This document shows positions 30,151 to 39,391 of a DNA stretch of 64,000 nucleotides, one piece after another. Positions within the stretch are counted from its first letter, which is position 1. Each line of letters starts with the position of its first letter. The notes beneath the pieces were generated by a model, which was not told the origin of the DNA, did no database searches, and was given only the letters and a program-made list of their open reading frames with translations. The DNA is from CAVVSQ01 sp963848825 (GTDB lineage: Bacteria; Planctomycetota; Planctomycetia; Gemmatales; Gemmataceae), in NCBI GenBank assembly GCA_963848825.1, contig CAWKFA010000002.1:310001-374000 (forward strand), read 5' to 3'. The position numbers and the translations under genes were made by a program.

Positions 30151-31632
30151 ATGCGCGTAGCAGTCGTCGGTGCCGGACCGGCGGGAATCACCGCCGCCTA
30201 TCAATTGGCCAAAGGGGGCGCCAAGGTCGAAGTTTTCGAAGCGGGCGACGCCGTGGGCGGGTTATGTCGCTCCATCGATCTCTGGGGTCAGAAGGTAGAC
30301 CTCGGCCCCCATCGCTTCTTCAGCCAGGACCCGCGCGTCAATCAATTATGGCTCGAGGTTGCCGGCCCGGATTATCGCATGGTGGATCGCCTCACCCGTA
30401 TCTACTACCAGAAACGCTTTTTTGAATACCCTCTCAAGCCCGCCAACGCTCTCTGGAACATGGGCCTGACCAGCGCCGCTTCCTGTTTGGCGAGTTATTT
30501 GAAGGAAAAAGTTCAGCCGTCCTATAAGGACGAGCAGAATGCCACTTTCGAGTCCTGGGTCGTTGGCCGGTTTGGCCGACGCCTATTTAACATGTTTTTC
30601 AAATCCTATAGCGAGAAACTTTGGGGCATTCCCTGCGACGCCCTGGACGCCGACTTCGCGGCCCAGCGCATCAAGAAGTTCTCGCTAGGACAGGCGATCA
30701 AGGCAGCGCTCGGACTGGGCGGCAACAACCACAAAACCCTGGTGGACCAGTTTGCCTACCCGACTGGCGGCACCGGCATGGTGTACGAACGTATGGCGGA
30801 GCACGTTAAACAGCTCGGTGGCAAGGTCCATCTAAAATGCCCGGTTGGCCGTATTGTTCACGAAAACCGCCGTGTCAAAGGCATTGAGCTGGCCGGCGGG
30901 CGTTTCAAACCGTTTGACCAGGTCATTTCGACGATGCCGCTTACGTTGATGGTAAAAGGCCTCGGCTACTTGCCAAAGGCGGTCGAAACGGGCCTGGCGG
31001 CATTAAAATTCCGCAACACCATCCTGGTTTATTTGAACATACCGAAAAAGGACCTGTTCAAGGATCAATGGCTCTACATCCATGCGCCGGAACTCGGCGT
31101 GGGACGGCTCACGAACTTCCGCAACTGGGTTCCCGAACTACAAGGCGACTCGCCCAACACCATCCTGGCTCTCGAATACTGGTGCTATGACGAAGATGCA
31201 CAGTGGCAAGAAACGGATCAGAACCTCATTGACCTGGCCACTCGCGAGGTCCGCAGTACGGGATTGATCGGCGACGCCCAGGTGACAGAGGGGCATGTCG
31301 TGCGTATTCGCCGCTGCTATCCCGTTTACTCCTGCGGCTATCGCCAGCACCTCGATCCCGTCGTGAACTACGTTCGCCGCTTCAAAGGCTTGTCCGTGAT
31401 CGGCCGTTATGGCGCCTTCAAATACAATAATCAGGACCATAGCATTCTGATGGGGCTTTTGGCCGCGGAGAACATTCTGGAGAACAAGGGGCACGATCTG
31501 TGGGACGTCAACACCGACACCACTTACCAGGAATCGGCCCTCATCACCAAGACCGGCCTGGAATACGCCGACCGCCCTGCTCAACCGGCCGTCCCCTGGA
31601 ACCAACCTCATGCAGTTCCGGTCCAAGTTTGA
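30151..31632 (+). CDS. FAD-dependent oxidoreductase, UDP-galactopyranose mutase-like
   Basis: 493 residues from ATG 30151 (GAGGAACACC upstream); upstream in-frame sequence to 30010 lacks similarity. N-terminal dinucleotide fold VAVVGAGPAGITAAYQLA and FEAGDAVGGLC, then DLGPHRFF and FSYPTGG-like FAYPTGGTGMVYERMA; C-terminal FKYNNQDHSILMGLLAAENI. These resemble UDP-galactopyranose mutase-like and protoporphyrinogen-oxidase-like amine oxidases next to glycosyltransferases. It overlaps the membrane glycosyltransferase by 23 bp, suggesting a role in surface glycan or glycolipid synthesis (inference). Confidence 0.75.
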   Translation: MRVAVVGAGPAGITAAYQLAKGGAKVEVFEAGDAVGGLCRSIDLWGQKVDLGPHRFFSQDPRVNQLWLEVAGPDYRMVDRLTRIYYQKRFFEYPLKPANALWNMGLTSAASCLASYLKEKVQPSYKDEQNATFESWVVGRFGRRLFNMFFKSYSEKLWGIPCDALDADFAAQRIKKFSLGQAIKAALGLGGNNHKTLVDQFAYPTGGTGMVYERMAEHVKQLGGKVHLKCPVGRIVHENRRVKGIELAGGRFKPFDQVISTMPLTLMVKGLGYLPKAVETGLAALKFRNTILVYLNIPKKDLFKDQWLYIHAPELGVGRLTNFRNWVPELQGDSPNTILALEYWCYDEDAQWQETDQNLIDLATREVRSTGLIGDAQVTEGHVVRIRRCYPVYSCGYRQHLDPVVNYVRRFKGLSVIGRYGAFKYNNQDHSILMGLLAAENILENKGHDLWDVNTDTTYQESALITKTGLEYADRPAQPAVPWNQPHAVPVQV

Positions 31633-32939
31633 GCCGTTAGCCAGCGACGCCACGGAAAAAGCCGTGTTGCTGGCCGGGTTCGTCCTCTCCTTCATCGTTC
31701 TGTTGGTTTCCCTCGAAGATATCGGCCGCTATGCGGGAATCGACTTTCGCAACCGTATCGTCGGCGCGCGCGTGCTGCTGACCGGCCAAGACCCGTATAC
31801 CTTCGAATGGCAACCCGGCATGCCGGTCGAACTCCTCGATCCCTGTCACGACGCCAGAGTCCACCGCCTGACCGCGCCGCCCCCCACGCTCTTCCTTTAT
31901 GCCGCCATCGCGGAGCTGCCTTACAAGGTGGAGCGGCTTATATCCTGCCTGCTCGAATGGGCCGCATTCATCGTCTGCGCCTTCGTCTTGACTCGAACGA
32001 TCGCGGTCGGTCAAAAACGCTTTCTTTTCCTGGCGGCGACGACAGTCTTTTTTGTGTTGAGCTTCTTCTGGCGGGCCCACCTTGAACGGGGCCAGGTTTA
32101 TGTGTTTCACCTGTTGCTTCTCTCGTGCGCAGTGCGCACTTTGTTTGCGCGGAAATCTCAATTCCTGGAGCGGCGGTATCCTCTTTGGACTCGTCGCTCT
32201 CATGCGGCTGAATTATTTATTGGCAATTCCCGCTTTCCTCGTGTTACGCCAATGGAAGACAGGCACGGGGGCGGTCCTGACGTTCCTGCTGGGCGTGTTA
32301 TTCACACTGCCCTTCATGCACCCGCACGCCTGGCAAAGTTATCTAAAAGTGGGTGATCAATATTATCTCACTTTGTCGGCGCCTGAGACGCTGCCGGTCC
32401 GACTACCGCCCGCGCACGAGGGCCCGGTTGAGGGGGTTGATTTCACCGCGGCGCTACACGACGTCACAACAACCTCGTTTGCCGCCTTTTACCAAATGTG
32501 GCAAAAAAAAGGCACGCTGCCGGTCGTCGATCTGGGCCTGGTTTCCAAAGGCGTGCTGGTGACCCTGGGATTGACGCTATTCGCGCTGTTGCTAACGGGC
32601 GCGAAAGTCCCCGCGCCGCGCCGGCGCTCGCCCTCATCATCTGCTTTGTTCTCTTTACCGATTTCTTTCTTCCGCACCGCTGGGTCTACGTGGACGTGAT
32701 GTTACTATTGCCGCTGGGCCTTCTCTGGCCGATGCTCTGGGAAAAGGGGACCGCCAGTGAAATCGCGCCTGGTTTTCGTGCTGGTGGGCTTCATCGGCGG
32801 GATATGTCTGGTGTCCCAATTATCGGCCTTTTACGCGAATTTGTTGCGCTCCTGGCTAGTAATGACAGGTTTGACGGGACTTGCCATCGCCTGGTGGCTC
32901 CGCTCGGCCAAGGAGACGCGTGTCGTTGAGGTCCGCTAG
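31610..32939 (+). CDS. Membrane protein, GT87/DUF2029-like glycosyltransferase (three frameshifts)
   Basis: About 443 residues in pieces: 31610 to about 32165, to about 32610, to about 32755, then to 32939. Many membrane helices (AVLLAGFVLSFIVLLVSLED, FLFLAATTVFFVLSFFW, GLVALMRLNYLLAIPAFLVL, VLTFLLGVLFTLPFM). The luminal block GARVLLTGQDPYTFEWQPG and FWRAHLERGQVYVFHLLLLS match GT87-type polyprenyl-phosphate-dependent mannosyltransferase-like proteins (GQ-x-N/Y loop). Translation reads well through all three breaks when single bases are adjusted. It overlaps the upstream FAD gene, so it is likely co-transcribed. Confidence 0.7.
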
Positions 32940-33722
32940 GCCGTCAATTCTTCAATCATCGCCAGGCGCGCCGCCCTGGATGGTATAGGCACCGTCGAGG
33001 GGGGCGGTTTCTCATCATAGGTTTGTCCGCCCAGTTCTCGGCCGGTTTTACCCTTCCGCACGCCACCCCATTGTTTGAAGAAAAAGGCTACTCCGGCGGT
33101 CCGGCACTGATCGCGCAAACTGAGCACCCAACTGGGAGACATCGGTCGCGCACCATGCCCGCTCTCACCGCCGACGATCATCCAGTGGATGCCGTCCAGA
33201 TTAAGTGTGCCGAGGTCCTCCAGAAGCGGTTCCACGGAAAGGAAACGAACCGCGGCCGGGGCCTGTTGCAGGTCGCGCAAGGCGCGGCAAGCCGTGCTGA
33301 CGATTCTCCACACTGACGCCCCACCAGATATTGCCGAAGTGGGCGGCCCAGTGCAATTCATTTTGCAATAGCATCCGCAGCCGCTCGGAGCACTTGGTGA
33401 GCACCTGGTAAGTATGCCAGTTTGCCCTGGTCATCACGCGGACGACGCGCTGTATGTACGCGAGCGGCACATCTTCGTGGAAGAGGTCGCTCATACTGTT
33501 GACGAAAACCATCTTGGGACGTGGCCAGCGCAAGGGCTCGGCAAGTTTTTCGGGAACGAAGCGGAGATCGAAGCCCTGTTCATAGGGATGGCCGGGCACG
33601 CCGCGAAAACGCTCGGCGAAGACCTCGGCATAACAGTGAGCGCACCCGGGACTGATCTTGGTGCAGCCACGCACGGGGTTCCAGGTGGCATCGGTCCATT
33701 CGATCAGGGAATGGTCGCTCAT
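32936..33722 (-). CDS. Phage Gp37/Gp68-family protein (DUF5131; frameshifted)
   Basis: About 262 residues. Begins SLIEWTDATWNPVRGCTKIS and PGCAHCYAE, with cysteines spaced as in radical-SAM-like Gp37/Gp68 proteins; KMVFVNSMSDLFHEDVP, LTKCSERL and WWGVSVENRQ follow. After a frame change near 33302 it continues PAAVRFLSVEPLLEDLG, IVGGESGHGARPM and FFFKQWGG. The family is known from phages and bacterial chromosomes; its biochemical role is unclear, and some members are linked to nucleoside chemistry. It is convergent with the GT87 gene, overlapping by four bases. Confidence 0.78.
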
Positions 33723-33788
33723 GACTTCGATCGCTTCTGGGGCCGGAAGCCCATTCGAAAAAGGGTCAATCCCCCAATCGCGAGCCGT

Positions 33789-33823
33789 AAAAAAGGGACG
33801 GGCCTGCTGGCCCGTCCTTTAAA
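33789..33823 (-). terminator. Intrinsic terminator of ahcY
   Basis: On the minus strand AGGACGGGCC, loop AGCA, GGCCCGTCCC, then TTTTTT. A perfect ten-pair stem about 20 bp after the ahcY stop. Confidence 0.85.
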
Positions 33824-33843
33824 TTCCGACCCGCGACAAATCG

Positions 33844-35298
33844 TTAGTAACGATACGTGTCGTTCTTGAACGGCCCGTCGACTTTAACCCCAATATATTC
33901 GGCTTGCTTCTTGCTCAGCTTGGTAAGCTTGGCGCCGAGTTGGTCGAGGTGCAGGCGGGCAACTTCCTCGTCCAGTTCCTTGGGAAGAAGATAAACCTGC
34001 TTTTCCATCGTCTTGCCATCTTTCCAGAGCTTCATCTGGGCCAAGGTTTGGTTGCTGAAGGAATTCGACATGACGAAGCTCGGGTGGCCCGTTCCGCAAC
34101 CGAGGTTAACCAGGCGGCCCTTGGCCAGGATGATGATGCGTTTGCCGTTTGGCCAGATCACATGGTCCACCTGCGGCTTGATTTCTTCCCATTGCAAGTC
34201 CGTCAGTCCGGCGATCTGGATTTCGCTGTCGAAGTGACCAATGTTGCACACGATGGCATTGTGTTTCATGTGATCCATATGCTGCCGCGTGATGACGTCG
34301 ACATTGCCAGTGGTGGTGACGAAGATATCGCCCCATTTGCAGGCTTCGTCCATGGTCACCACCTGGAAGCCTTCCATGCAAGCTTGCAGGGCGCAGATCG
34401 GATCGATTTCGGTGATAAAGACGGTGGCGCCATTGCCACGGAACGCCTGGGCGCAGCCCTTTCCCACATCCCCGTAACCATTGACGACGGCCTTTTTGCC
34501 GCTGATCATGACGTCCGTGGCCCGTTTGATGCCGTCGATCAGACTTTCACGGCAGCCATACAGGTTGTCGAATTTGCTCTTGGTCACGCAATCGTTGACA
34601 TTGATGGCGGGGAAACGCAAGGTGCCGGCCTTGACCCGCTCGTAGAGGCGGTGCACGCCGGTGGTGGTTTCCTCGCTGACGCCGATGATTTCCTTGGCGA
34701 TCCGGCTATAGAAATTTGGGTGCGTGCGGAGCGTCTTGCGGATGGAGCCAAGGAGAATCGATTCTTCTTCGGACTCCGGCTTGCGGTCGAGTACCTTGGG
34801 ATCGGTCTCGGCATCGCAGCCGAGGTGGAGCAACAGCGTCGCGTCGCCGCCGTCGTCAAGGATCAGGTTCGGGCAACCACCATCGTGCCACTGCAAGATG
34901 TTATGCGTGTAATCCCAGTATTCTTGCAGTGTCTCGCCTTTTTTGGCGAAAACGGGCGTCTTCTTGACCGCAATCGCCGCGGCCGCGTGATCTTGCGTGG
35001 AATAGATATTGCAACTGGCCCAGCGCACCTCGGCGCCGAGCGCCTGCAACGTCTCGACGAGCACGGCCGTCTGGATCGTCATGTGCAAGCTGCCGGCGAT
35101 GCGGGCCCCTTTGAGGGGTTTGCTTTCGGAGTATTTCTTGCGAATGGCCATCAGGCCCGGCATCTCGTGTTCCGCGATGGCGATCTCTTTCCGGCCCCAA
35201 TCGGCAAGCGACAGGTCGGCAACCACGAAGTCGCCCGTGCTGGTGGTATAGTTGGCCTTGGTTTCCTTGACTGGGTTCATTTTGGCGGTTGCCGTCAT
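33844..35298 (-). CDS. ahcY: Adenosylhomocysteinase
   Basis: 484 residues from ATG 35298 with AAGGAG upstream; further in-frame sequence to 35412 lacks similarity. Motifs: HMTIQTAVLVETLQALGAEV, NIYSTQDHAAAAI, GYGDVGKGCAQAFRGNGATV (NAD-binding), DVITRQHMDHMKHNAIVCN, and C-terminal KNDTYRY. It hydrolyses S-adenosylhomocysteine to adenosine and homocysteine, removing the product inhibitor of methyltransferases. It lies 43 bp after a SAM-dependent methyltransferase on the same strand, a sensible functional pairing. Confidence 0.95.
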   Translation of the reverse strand: MTATAKMNPVKETKANYTTSTGDFVVADLSLADWGRKEIAIAEHEMPGLMAIRKKYSESKPLKGARIAGSLHMTIQTAVLVETLQALGAEVRWASCNIYSTQDHAAAAIAVKKTPVFAKKGETLQEYWDYTHNILQWHDGGCPNLILDDGGDATLLLHLGCDAETDPKVLDRKPESEEESILLGSIRKTLRTHPNFYSRIAKEIIGVSEETTTGVHRLYERVKAGTLRFPAINVNDCVTKSKFDNLYGCRESLIDGIKRATDVMISGKKAVVNGYGDVGKGCAQAFRGNGATVFITEIDPICALQACMEGFQVVTMDEACKWGDIFVTTTGNVDVITRQHMDHMKHNAIVCNIGHFDSEIQIAGLTDLQWEEIKPQVDHVIWPNGKRIIILAKGRLVNLGCGTGHPSFVMSNSFSNQTLAQMKLWKDGKTMEKQVYLLPKELDEEVARLHLDQLGAKLTKLSKKQAEYIGVKVDGPFKNDTYRY

Positions 35299-35341
35299 GC
35301 GAAATCTCCTTGGAATGATTAAATGCAGTGGAGGATTCATT

Positions 35342-36001
35342 TTAGGGTTTTCGGCAGGCCCACGTCCAGTGACGATCACTGGTTTGATCGACTTGCCGCG
35401 GATCAAAGCCAAGCTCGAGCGCCAGGGCTCGGGCCTCTGCCAGCGTCAAGGCCGCACGCAGGGACGCCTCGAATAGCTGGCGCTGGTGTGCCGTCGCTTC
35501 CCCGGAATGCACCGCCACCAGTTGATTGACAGCGGAGACGGTAGCGGGTCGCAAGAGGTCGCGCACAAAAATGGCGCCGCCAGACCTGGCGACTCGAATC
35601 ATTTCGGCCAGAGCGCTCATGGGCTCTGGGATGTGATGGACAATGCTGTTGGAAATGACCGCCTGAAAGAAATTGGCGGGCAAAGATGCTTCCTTCGCAT
35701 CGTGGCGGCGCAGCTCGATCCGGCGCTCGAACCCCGCACGGCGGACGTTATCTCGGCCGATGGCAAGCATACTCTCCGCGAGATCCGTCCCCACAACCTG
35801 AACATCGCTGGCATGTCGACATAATTCAATGGGAATCTGGGCTGTGCCCGTGCCCACATCCAAAACCGATCCCTGGGCGGGCCAAAATACCAAGAGATCG
35901 GCGACAAAGGTCTGATTTACCTGGCGATGATCCATCGCATCGTACGCGGCTGCCTCTTCCGGAGTGTCCATGACTTCCGGTTCTAAAACTCGTGGCAGCA
36001 T
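35342..36001 (-). CDS. Class I SAM-dependent methyltransferase
   Basis: 219 residues from ATG 36001 (MLPRVLEPEVMDTPEEAAAY); in-frame sequence upstream to 36187 overlaps the next gene. SAM-binding motif I VLDVGTGTAQIPIELC, motif II GTDLAESMLAIG, RHDAKEASLP, and FFQAVISNSIVHHIPEP, then LAEMIRVARSGGAIFVRDLL. Substrate not known. It immediately precedes ahcY, which recycles its S-adenosylhomocysteine. Confidence 0.82.
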   Translation of the reverse strand: MLPRVLEPEVMDTPEEAAAYDAMDHRQVNQTFVADLLVFWPAQGSVLDVGTGTAQIPIELCRHASDVQVVGTDLAESMLAIGRDNVRRAGFERRIELRRHDAKEASLPANFFQAVISNSIVHHIPEPMSALAEMIRVARSGGAIFVRDLLRPATVSAVNQLVAVHSGEATAHQRQLFEASLRAALTLAEARALALELGFDPRQVDQTSDRHWTWACRKP

Positions 36002-36083
36002 ACGATTGTATTTATCAAGCAAAAATGCCCAACGCCCAACACGCGAAGGGCGTGCAAGGGTCCGTCGGAGCAACAGGTGGGTT

Positions 36084-36482
36084 TTAAACGCTTGCCAAAA
36101 CGTGGGCACTACTCTTGGCGCTCGCCGGCTGGCGCCGCCGCCCCCGCTCTTCTTTAAAGACGGTGAGCAGGCCCGCGCGGATTTCATAATCCGCCGCGCC
36201 GCAGCGGTCCCATTCCCGGATGACGCAACTTGTCGCGGGGTTTAAACCGGCCACGTGGTTGAGCCAACAAATACCGGCGTCGAGCGTCAAATGAGCGGTT
36301 TTGGGATGGTTCCAGGCGACGTGTGTAGCTAAACACCCCATGGGCACTGAGCGCGTGAAACTACCGTGGATCAGTAAGGGGCTCGCTTTTTCGAGAAGAT
36401 CGATCACACGACTGAGACCGCAATCGGTCATATTTGGCAACCAGGCATTTTGTAATTCGAGTTTGCATTCTTCGGTGAGCAT
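36084..36482 (-). CDS. Hypothetical protein
   Basis: 132 residues, intact, ATG 36482 with GGAGATCCCCCC upstream. Soluble, with blocks LLEKASPLLIHGSFTRSVPM and ICWLNHVAGLNPATSCVIRE. No recognised domain. It resembles small conserved planctomycete proteins of unknown function. It is 82 bp upstream of the methyltransferase and probably in the same transcript. Confidence 0.6.
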   Translation of the reverse strand: MLTEECKLELQNAWLPNMTDCGLSRVIDLLEKASPLLIHGSFTRSVPMGCLATHVAWNHPKTAHLTLDAGICWLNHVAGLNPATSCVIREWDRCGAADYEIRAGLLTVFKEERGRRRQPASAKSSAHVLASV

Positions 36483-36646
36483 GGGGGGATCTCCTTCTTT
36501 CGCGACAAAATCGAAGGCCGCAAAGTGACAAGACCGTATGAAAAAAGTGGGGTCAATACCCCTTGGCTTTTCAGGACGATAACACGATACAACAGGCTGG
36601 AAGGGGCAGGCCCCGTTTCAGACAGCCTCTGTGTTTGCAGGGCAAA
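36483..36646. other. Intergenic region
   Basis: Between the ilvC terminator and the hypothetical gene. Nothing recognised beyond probable promoter space for the minus-strand methyltransferase operon. Confidence 0.3.
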
Positions 36647-36682
36647 AAACCCCGCCGTTCGCTGACGCGAAGCGGCGGGGCC
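36640..36682 (-). terminator. Intrinsic terminator downstream of ilvC
   Basis: Minus strand: CCCCGCCGCTTCGC, loop GTCA, GCGAACGGCGGGG, then TTTTTT. A strong stem with a single bulge, about 145 bp after the ilvC stop. Confidence 0.8.
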
Positions 36683-36826
36683 GGAACAGAGAAGAGGCCG
36701 ATCAGACTAATGAGTCAGGGTAATCGGCCCATTTCGCGGTGTCAATATGGAAATTGAAAAATTTACAACTATTTCGAACCGTTTAGATACATCCGTATAT
36801 AAAAAGTATCGCTTACAAGATATTCT

Positions 36827-37888
36827 TTAGCCTTTCGATTTCGTCGCGCGCTCCGGCCGTAGCGACCTTACCACCGTGCCGGCTTGCCACATTTCGCTCT
36901 CGGCAACCTCTTTGAGTTCCTTTTCCAATTGCTCGCGATAGTCCTTACGGCTATTGGCCTCGAGAACACGACGCGTCTCGTCGCCGTTCTCGACTTTGTG
37001 GTAAAGCTGTTCAAACACCGGCTTGCTGGCATCGCGGAATTTCTTGAACCAATCGAGGGCGCCGCGTTGGGCCGTGGCCGAGCAGTTGGCGTACATCCAG
37101 TCCATGCCGTTCTCGGCGATCAGGGGATAGAGGCTCTGCGTTGCCTCCTCGACCGTCTCATTGAAGGCCTCAGAGGGCGAATGGCCATGTTCGCGCAGGA
37201 CTTCGTACTGGGCGAGCCACAAGCCGTAAATGGCCCCCATGAGCACGCCCCGCTCGCCGGTCAAATCGCTGAAAACTTCCTTTTGAAAGGTTGTTTCGAA
37301 CAAATAACCAGAGCCGATCGCGATGCCTGTGGCCAGACAACGGTCGCGGGCCTTGCCGGTGAAGTCTTGATCGATGGCGAAGCTGGCATTGATTCCGCGG
37401 CCCTCCAGAAACAGCCGCCGTACCGTTGTGCCGGAGCCCTTGGGAGCGACCAAGATCACATCGATGTCCTTGGGAGGCACGACGCCAGTAATCTCGCGAT
37501 AGGCGATGCTAAAGCCGTGAGAGAAGTACAGGGCCTTGCCGGCCGTCAAATGTTCCTTGAGACTGGGCCAGTACTCTTTTTGGCCGGCGTCGGACAGCAG
37601 ATATTGCACAATGGTGCCGCGCTGCGCGGCTTCATCGTAAGTAAATAGCGTCTTGCCCGGCACCCAGCCATCCTGCAGGGCCAGGTCCCAACTCCGGCCC
37701 TTCTCGCGCAGGCCGATGATTACGTGGACGCCATTGTCTTTGAGGTTCAGAGACTGACCTCGGCCCTGAACGCCGTAGCCCAACACAGCCACGGTTTCAT
37801 TGCCAAGGATCGCCTTGATGCGTTCCGGCGGATAATCGGCACGCTCCACGACGGTTTCGGAAATGTCGCCAATCTTGATGTTACGCAT
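36827..37888 (-). CDS. ilvC: Ketol-acid reductoisomerase
   Basis: 353 residues, intact. NAD(P)-binding AVLGYGVQGRGQSLNLKDNG, which is a divergent form of the usual GYGSQGHA. LVAPKGSGTTVRRLFLEGRG and the catalytic domain with DLTGERGVLMGAIYGLWLAQ, SPSEAFNETVEEATQSLYPL and NCSATAQRGALDW carry the expected acidic metal ligands. It converts acetolactate and acetohydroxybutyrate to the dihydroxy acids of valine and isoleucine synthesis. No other ilv genes are nearby. Confidence 0.9.
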   Translation of the reverse strand: MRNIKIGDISETVVERADYPPERIKAILGNETVAVLGYGVQGRGQSLNLKDNGVHVIIGLREKGRSWDLALQDGWVPGKTLFTYDEAAQRGTIVQYLLSDAGQKEYWPSLKEHLTAGKALYFSHGFSIAYREITGVVPPKDIDVILVAPKGSGTTVRRLFLEGRGINASFAIDQDFTGKARDRCLATGIAIGSGYLFETTFQKEVFSDLTGERGVLMGAIYGLWLAQYEVLREHGHSPSEAFNETVEEATQSLYPLIAENGMDWMYANCSATAQRGALDWFKKFRDASKPVFEQLYHKVENGDETRRVLEANSRKDYREQLEKELKEVAESEMWQAGTVVRSLRPERATKSKG

Positions 37889-37936
37889 TTTCTGAATCCT
37901 GATTTATGGGATATTGACGTCGACCGGGTCTCAGCT

Positions 37937-37966
37937 GGGTCAGGGCGTGTACGCTCAAGCCACCTT
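37937..37966. repeat. Degenerate copy of the GGGTCAG..GTACGCTC REP-like motif
   Basis: GGGTCAGGGCGTGTACGCTC, then AAGCCACCTT. Similar in order and spacing to 21739-21768. Lies between the enoyl-CoA hydratase stop and the ilvC start. Confidence 0.35.
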
Positions 37967-38056
37967 CCGGTGAATCGTCGGCGACAAGAGCCCTGAGCGA
38001 AGGGAAATTGTAGGAAAAAAGCCGATGCGCGGCAGAGCGGGCCAGCGCGAAATGAG

Positions 38057-38836
38057 CTAAACGCTCCAGGGGACGGGCTTTTTCGCGAAGAAGGCCCGCA
38101 GGCCTTGCTGACATTCCTCTGTCAAGCGCGGCGCCGCGCCGGCTTTGGCCGCATCAGCAACCGCCACGGCCTGACGCGAGAAGTCATGCAAGTGCTCCTT
38201 GGTTTTGGCCAAAGCATTCGGACCGCCCTGGGCCAGCGCCTGGGCCAAGGTCAGTGCCCGAGCCATCATACCCTCGGAGGGCACCACCTCATTGATCAGG
38301 CCCCCCCGTAGCGCCTCCGCGGCGTCGATCAATTCACCCGTCAGTAGGAGATAGCGGGCGAATCTTTCGCCGACATGGCGTAAGAGATGGGGCATCACCA
38401 TGGCGGCAACCAGCCCGCGCCGCACTTCGGGATAGCCAAAGCGTGCCGCCGGCGCGGCGATGGCCAGGTCGCAGACCGTGACCAAACCGGCGCCGCCCGC
38501 AACGGCCGTGCCCTGCACGACGGCGATGGTCGGCTTGGGAAGCGTATAGATGAGGTCGTAGAGCCGGGCCAGTCGCAAGGCATCCTCCCAGACGGGCGCC
38601 GCATCTTGGGGTGCCGCCAGGGACTCTTGCAATTCCGCCAGGTCCATGCCCGCGCAAAAGACCGGCCCAGCGGCGGCGAGAATAACGCAACGCGCGGCCG
38701 CATCTTCCCTGGCCCGGCCAAAGGCATCGGTAAGCGCCAGGATCAGGTCTCGGCTCAGAGCGTTGCGTTTGTCCGCGCGATTAAGCGTGAGAACCAGGGC
38801 GGGCTCGCGCTTTTCGAAAAGAACCAGGTCTGTCAT
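38057..38836 (-). CDS. Enoyl-CoA hydratase/isomerase family protein
   Basis: 259 residues, intact. Crotonase fold: LNRADKRNALSRDLI, the oxyanion-hole region AAAGPVFCAGMDLAELQ, VQGTAVAGGAGLVTVCDLAI, and ARFGYPEVRRGLVAAM. The Glu that often aligns in hydratases is present in GYPEVRRG. It probably acts on a branched or isoprenoid acyl-CoA, given the AtuA genes next door (inference). Downstream neighbour of atuA on the same strand. Confidence 0.85.
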   Translation of the reverse strand: MTDLVLFEKREPALVLTLNRADKRNALSRDLILALTDAFGRAREDAAARCVILAAAGPVFCAGMDLAELQESLAAPQDAAPVWEDALRLARLYDLIYTLPKPTIAVVQGTAVAGGAGLVTVCDLAIAAPAARFGYPEVRRGLVAAMVMPHLLRHVGERFARYLLLTGELIDAAEALRGGLINEVVPSEGMMARALTLAQALAQGGPNALAKTKEHLHDFSRQAVAVADAAKAGAAPRLTEECQQGLRAFFAKKPVPWSV

Positions 38837-38852
38837 GGCGGCACCGGTAGTC

Positions 38853-38957
38853 TAGCAGCCCGTTGAAAAAGGGGTCAGACCCCCTTGAAGCGAACAGAGT
38901 TTTCAACGTTTTTGTAGGGTAACGAAGGGGTCTGACCCCTTTTTCAACGGGCTGCTA
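38853..38957. repeat. GGGGTCAGACCCC hairpin element, copy 1
   Basis: Inverted repeat of about 105 bp. Outer stem TAGCAGCCCGTTGA/TCAACGGGCTGCTA (perfect), then AAAAAGGGGTCAGACCCC, a conserved core (TTGAAGCGAACAGAGTTTTC, AACGTTTTTG) and the complement GGGGTCTGACCCCTTTTT. The core is nearly identical to 40773-40873, but the outer stem is different. It lies between the enoyl-CoA hydratase and the AtuA-like gene. Confidence 0.85.
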
Positions 38958-38968
38958 AACGAGAAACG

Positions 38969-39319
38969 TTAACGTCTTCGCAACATCTCATTCAGGTTTG
39001 CCGGTTGTTCGATAGCCATCTGCAACAGCGCCAGAGCTAGTGTTTTGCCTTGCGTATCCGTGCGCAATGATCGGCTGGCGCCGCCGGCGAGAATGTCCTG
39101 GAGCACAAAATTCAACCCGAGTATATTCGGGGCCTCGTAGCGTAGCACCCGCGTCGCTCCCATGGTGAGAAAGTAATCGCGTACGGCCTCCGCCGTCAAG
39201 TTTTCCTTCAGCCACGCGTAACCGGCCGGGGTGTAAGCAAGCACGCCAATATTCGCGTGATTACCCTTGTCACCGCTACGGCCATGGGCGATCTCACTGA
39301 GGCGACACCTGTCCGCCAT
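38969..39319 (-). CDS. AtuA-like ferredoxin-fold protein
   Basis: 116 residues, intact. Begins CRLSEIAHGRSGDKGNHANI and GVLAYTPAGYAWLKE, then RYEAPNILGLNFVLQDILAG. This is the small partner or C-terminal domain usually fused to or encoded after AtuA in acyclic terpene and leucine-type degradation. It lies 72 bp after atuA and reads on the same strand. Confidence 0.8.
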   Translation of the reverse strand: MADRCRLSEIAHGRSGDKGNHANIGVLAYTPAGYAWLKENLTAEAVRDYFLTMGATRVLRYEAPNILGLNFVLQDILAGGASRSLRTDTQGKTLALALLQMAIEQPANLNEMLRRR

Positions 39320-39391
39320 GCGTCTACTCCTCTTTATCCAGGCACCTTGGGCACGCGTCCCATCATCACAGTCAGTTCTGGAATGCTGACG

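Noticed and set aside
33904..35322. Plus-strand frame of 472 codons
   Set aside because: Antisense shadow of ahcY, whose protein is complete and highly conserved.
35299..35341. SAH riboswitch ahead of ahcY
   Set aside because: The gap is only 43 bp and I see no fold resembling known SAH riboswitches.
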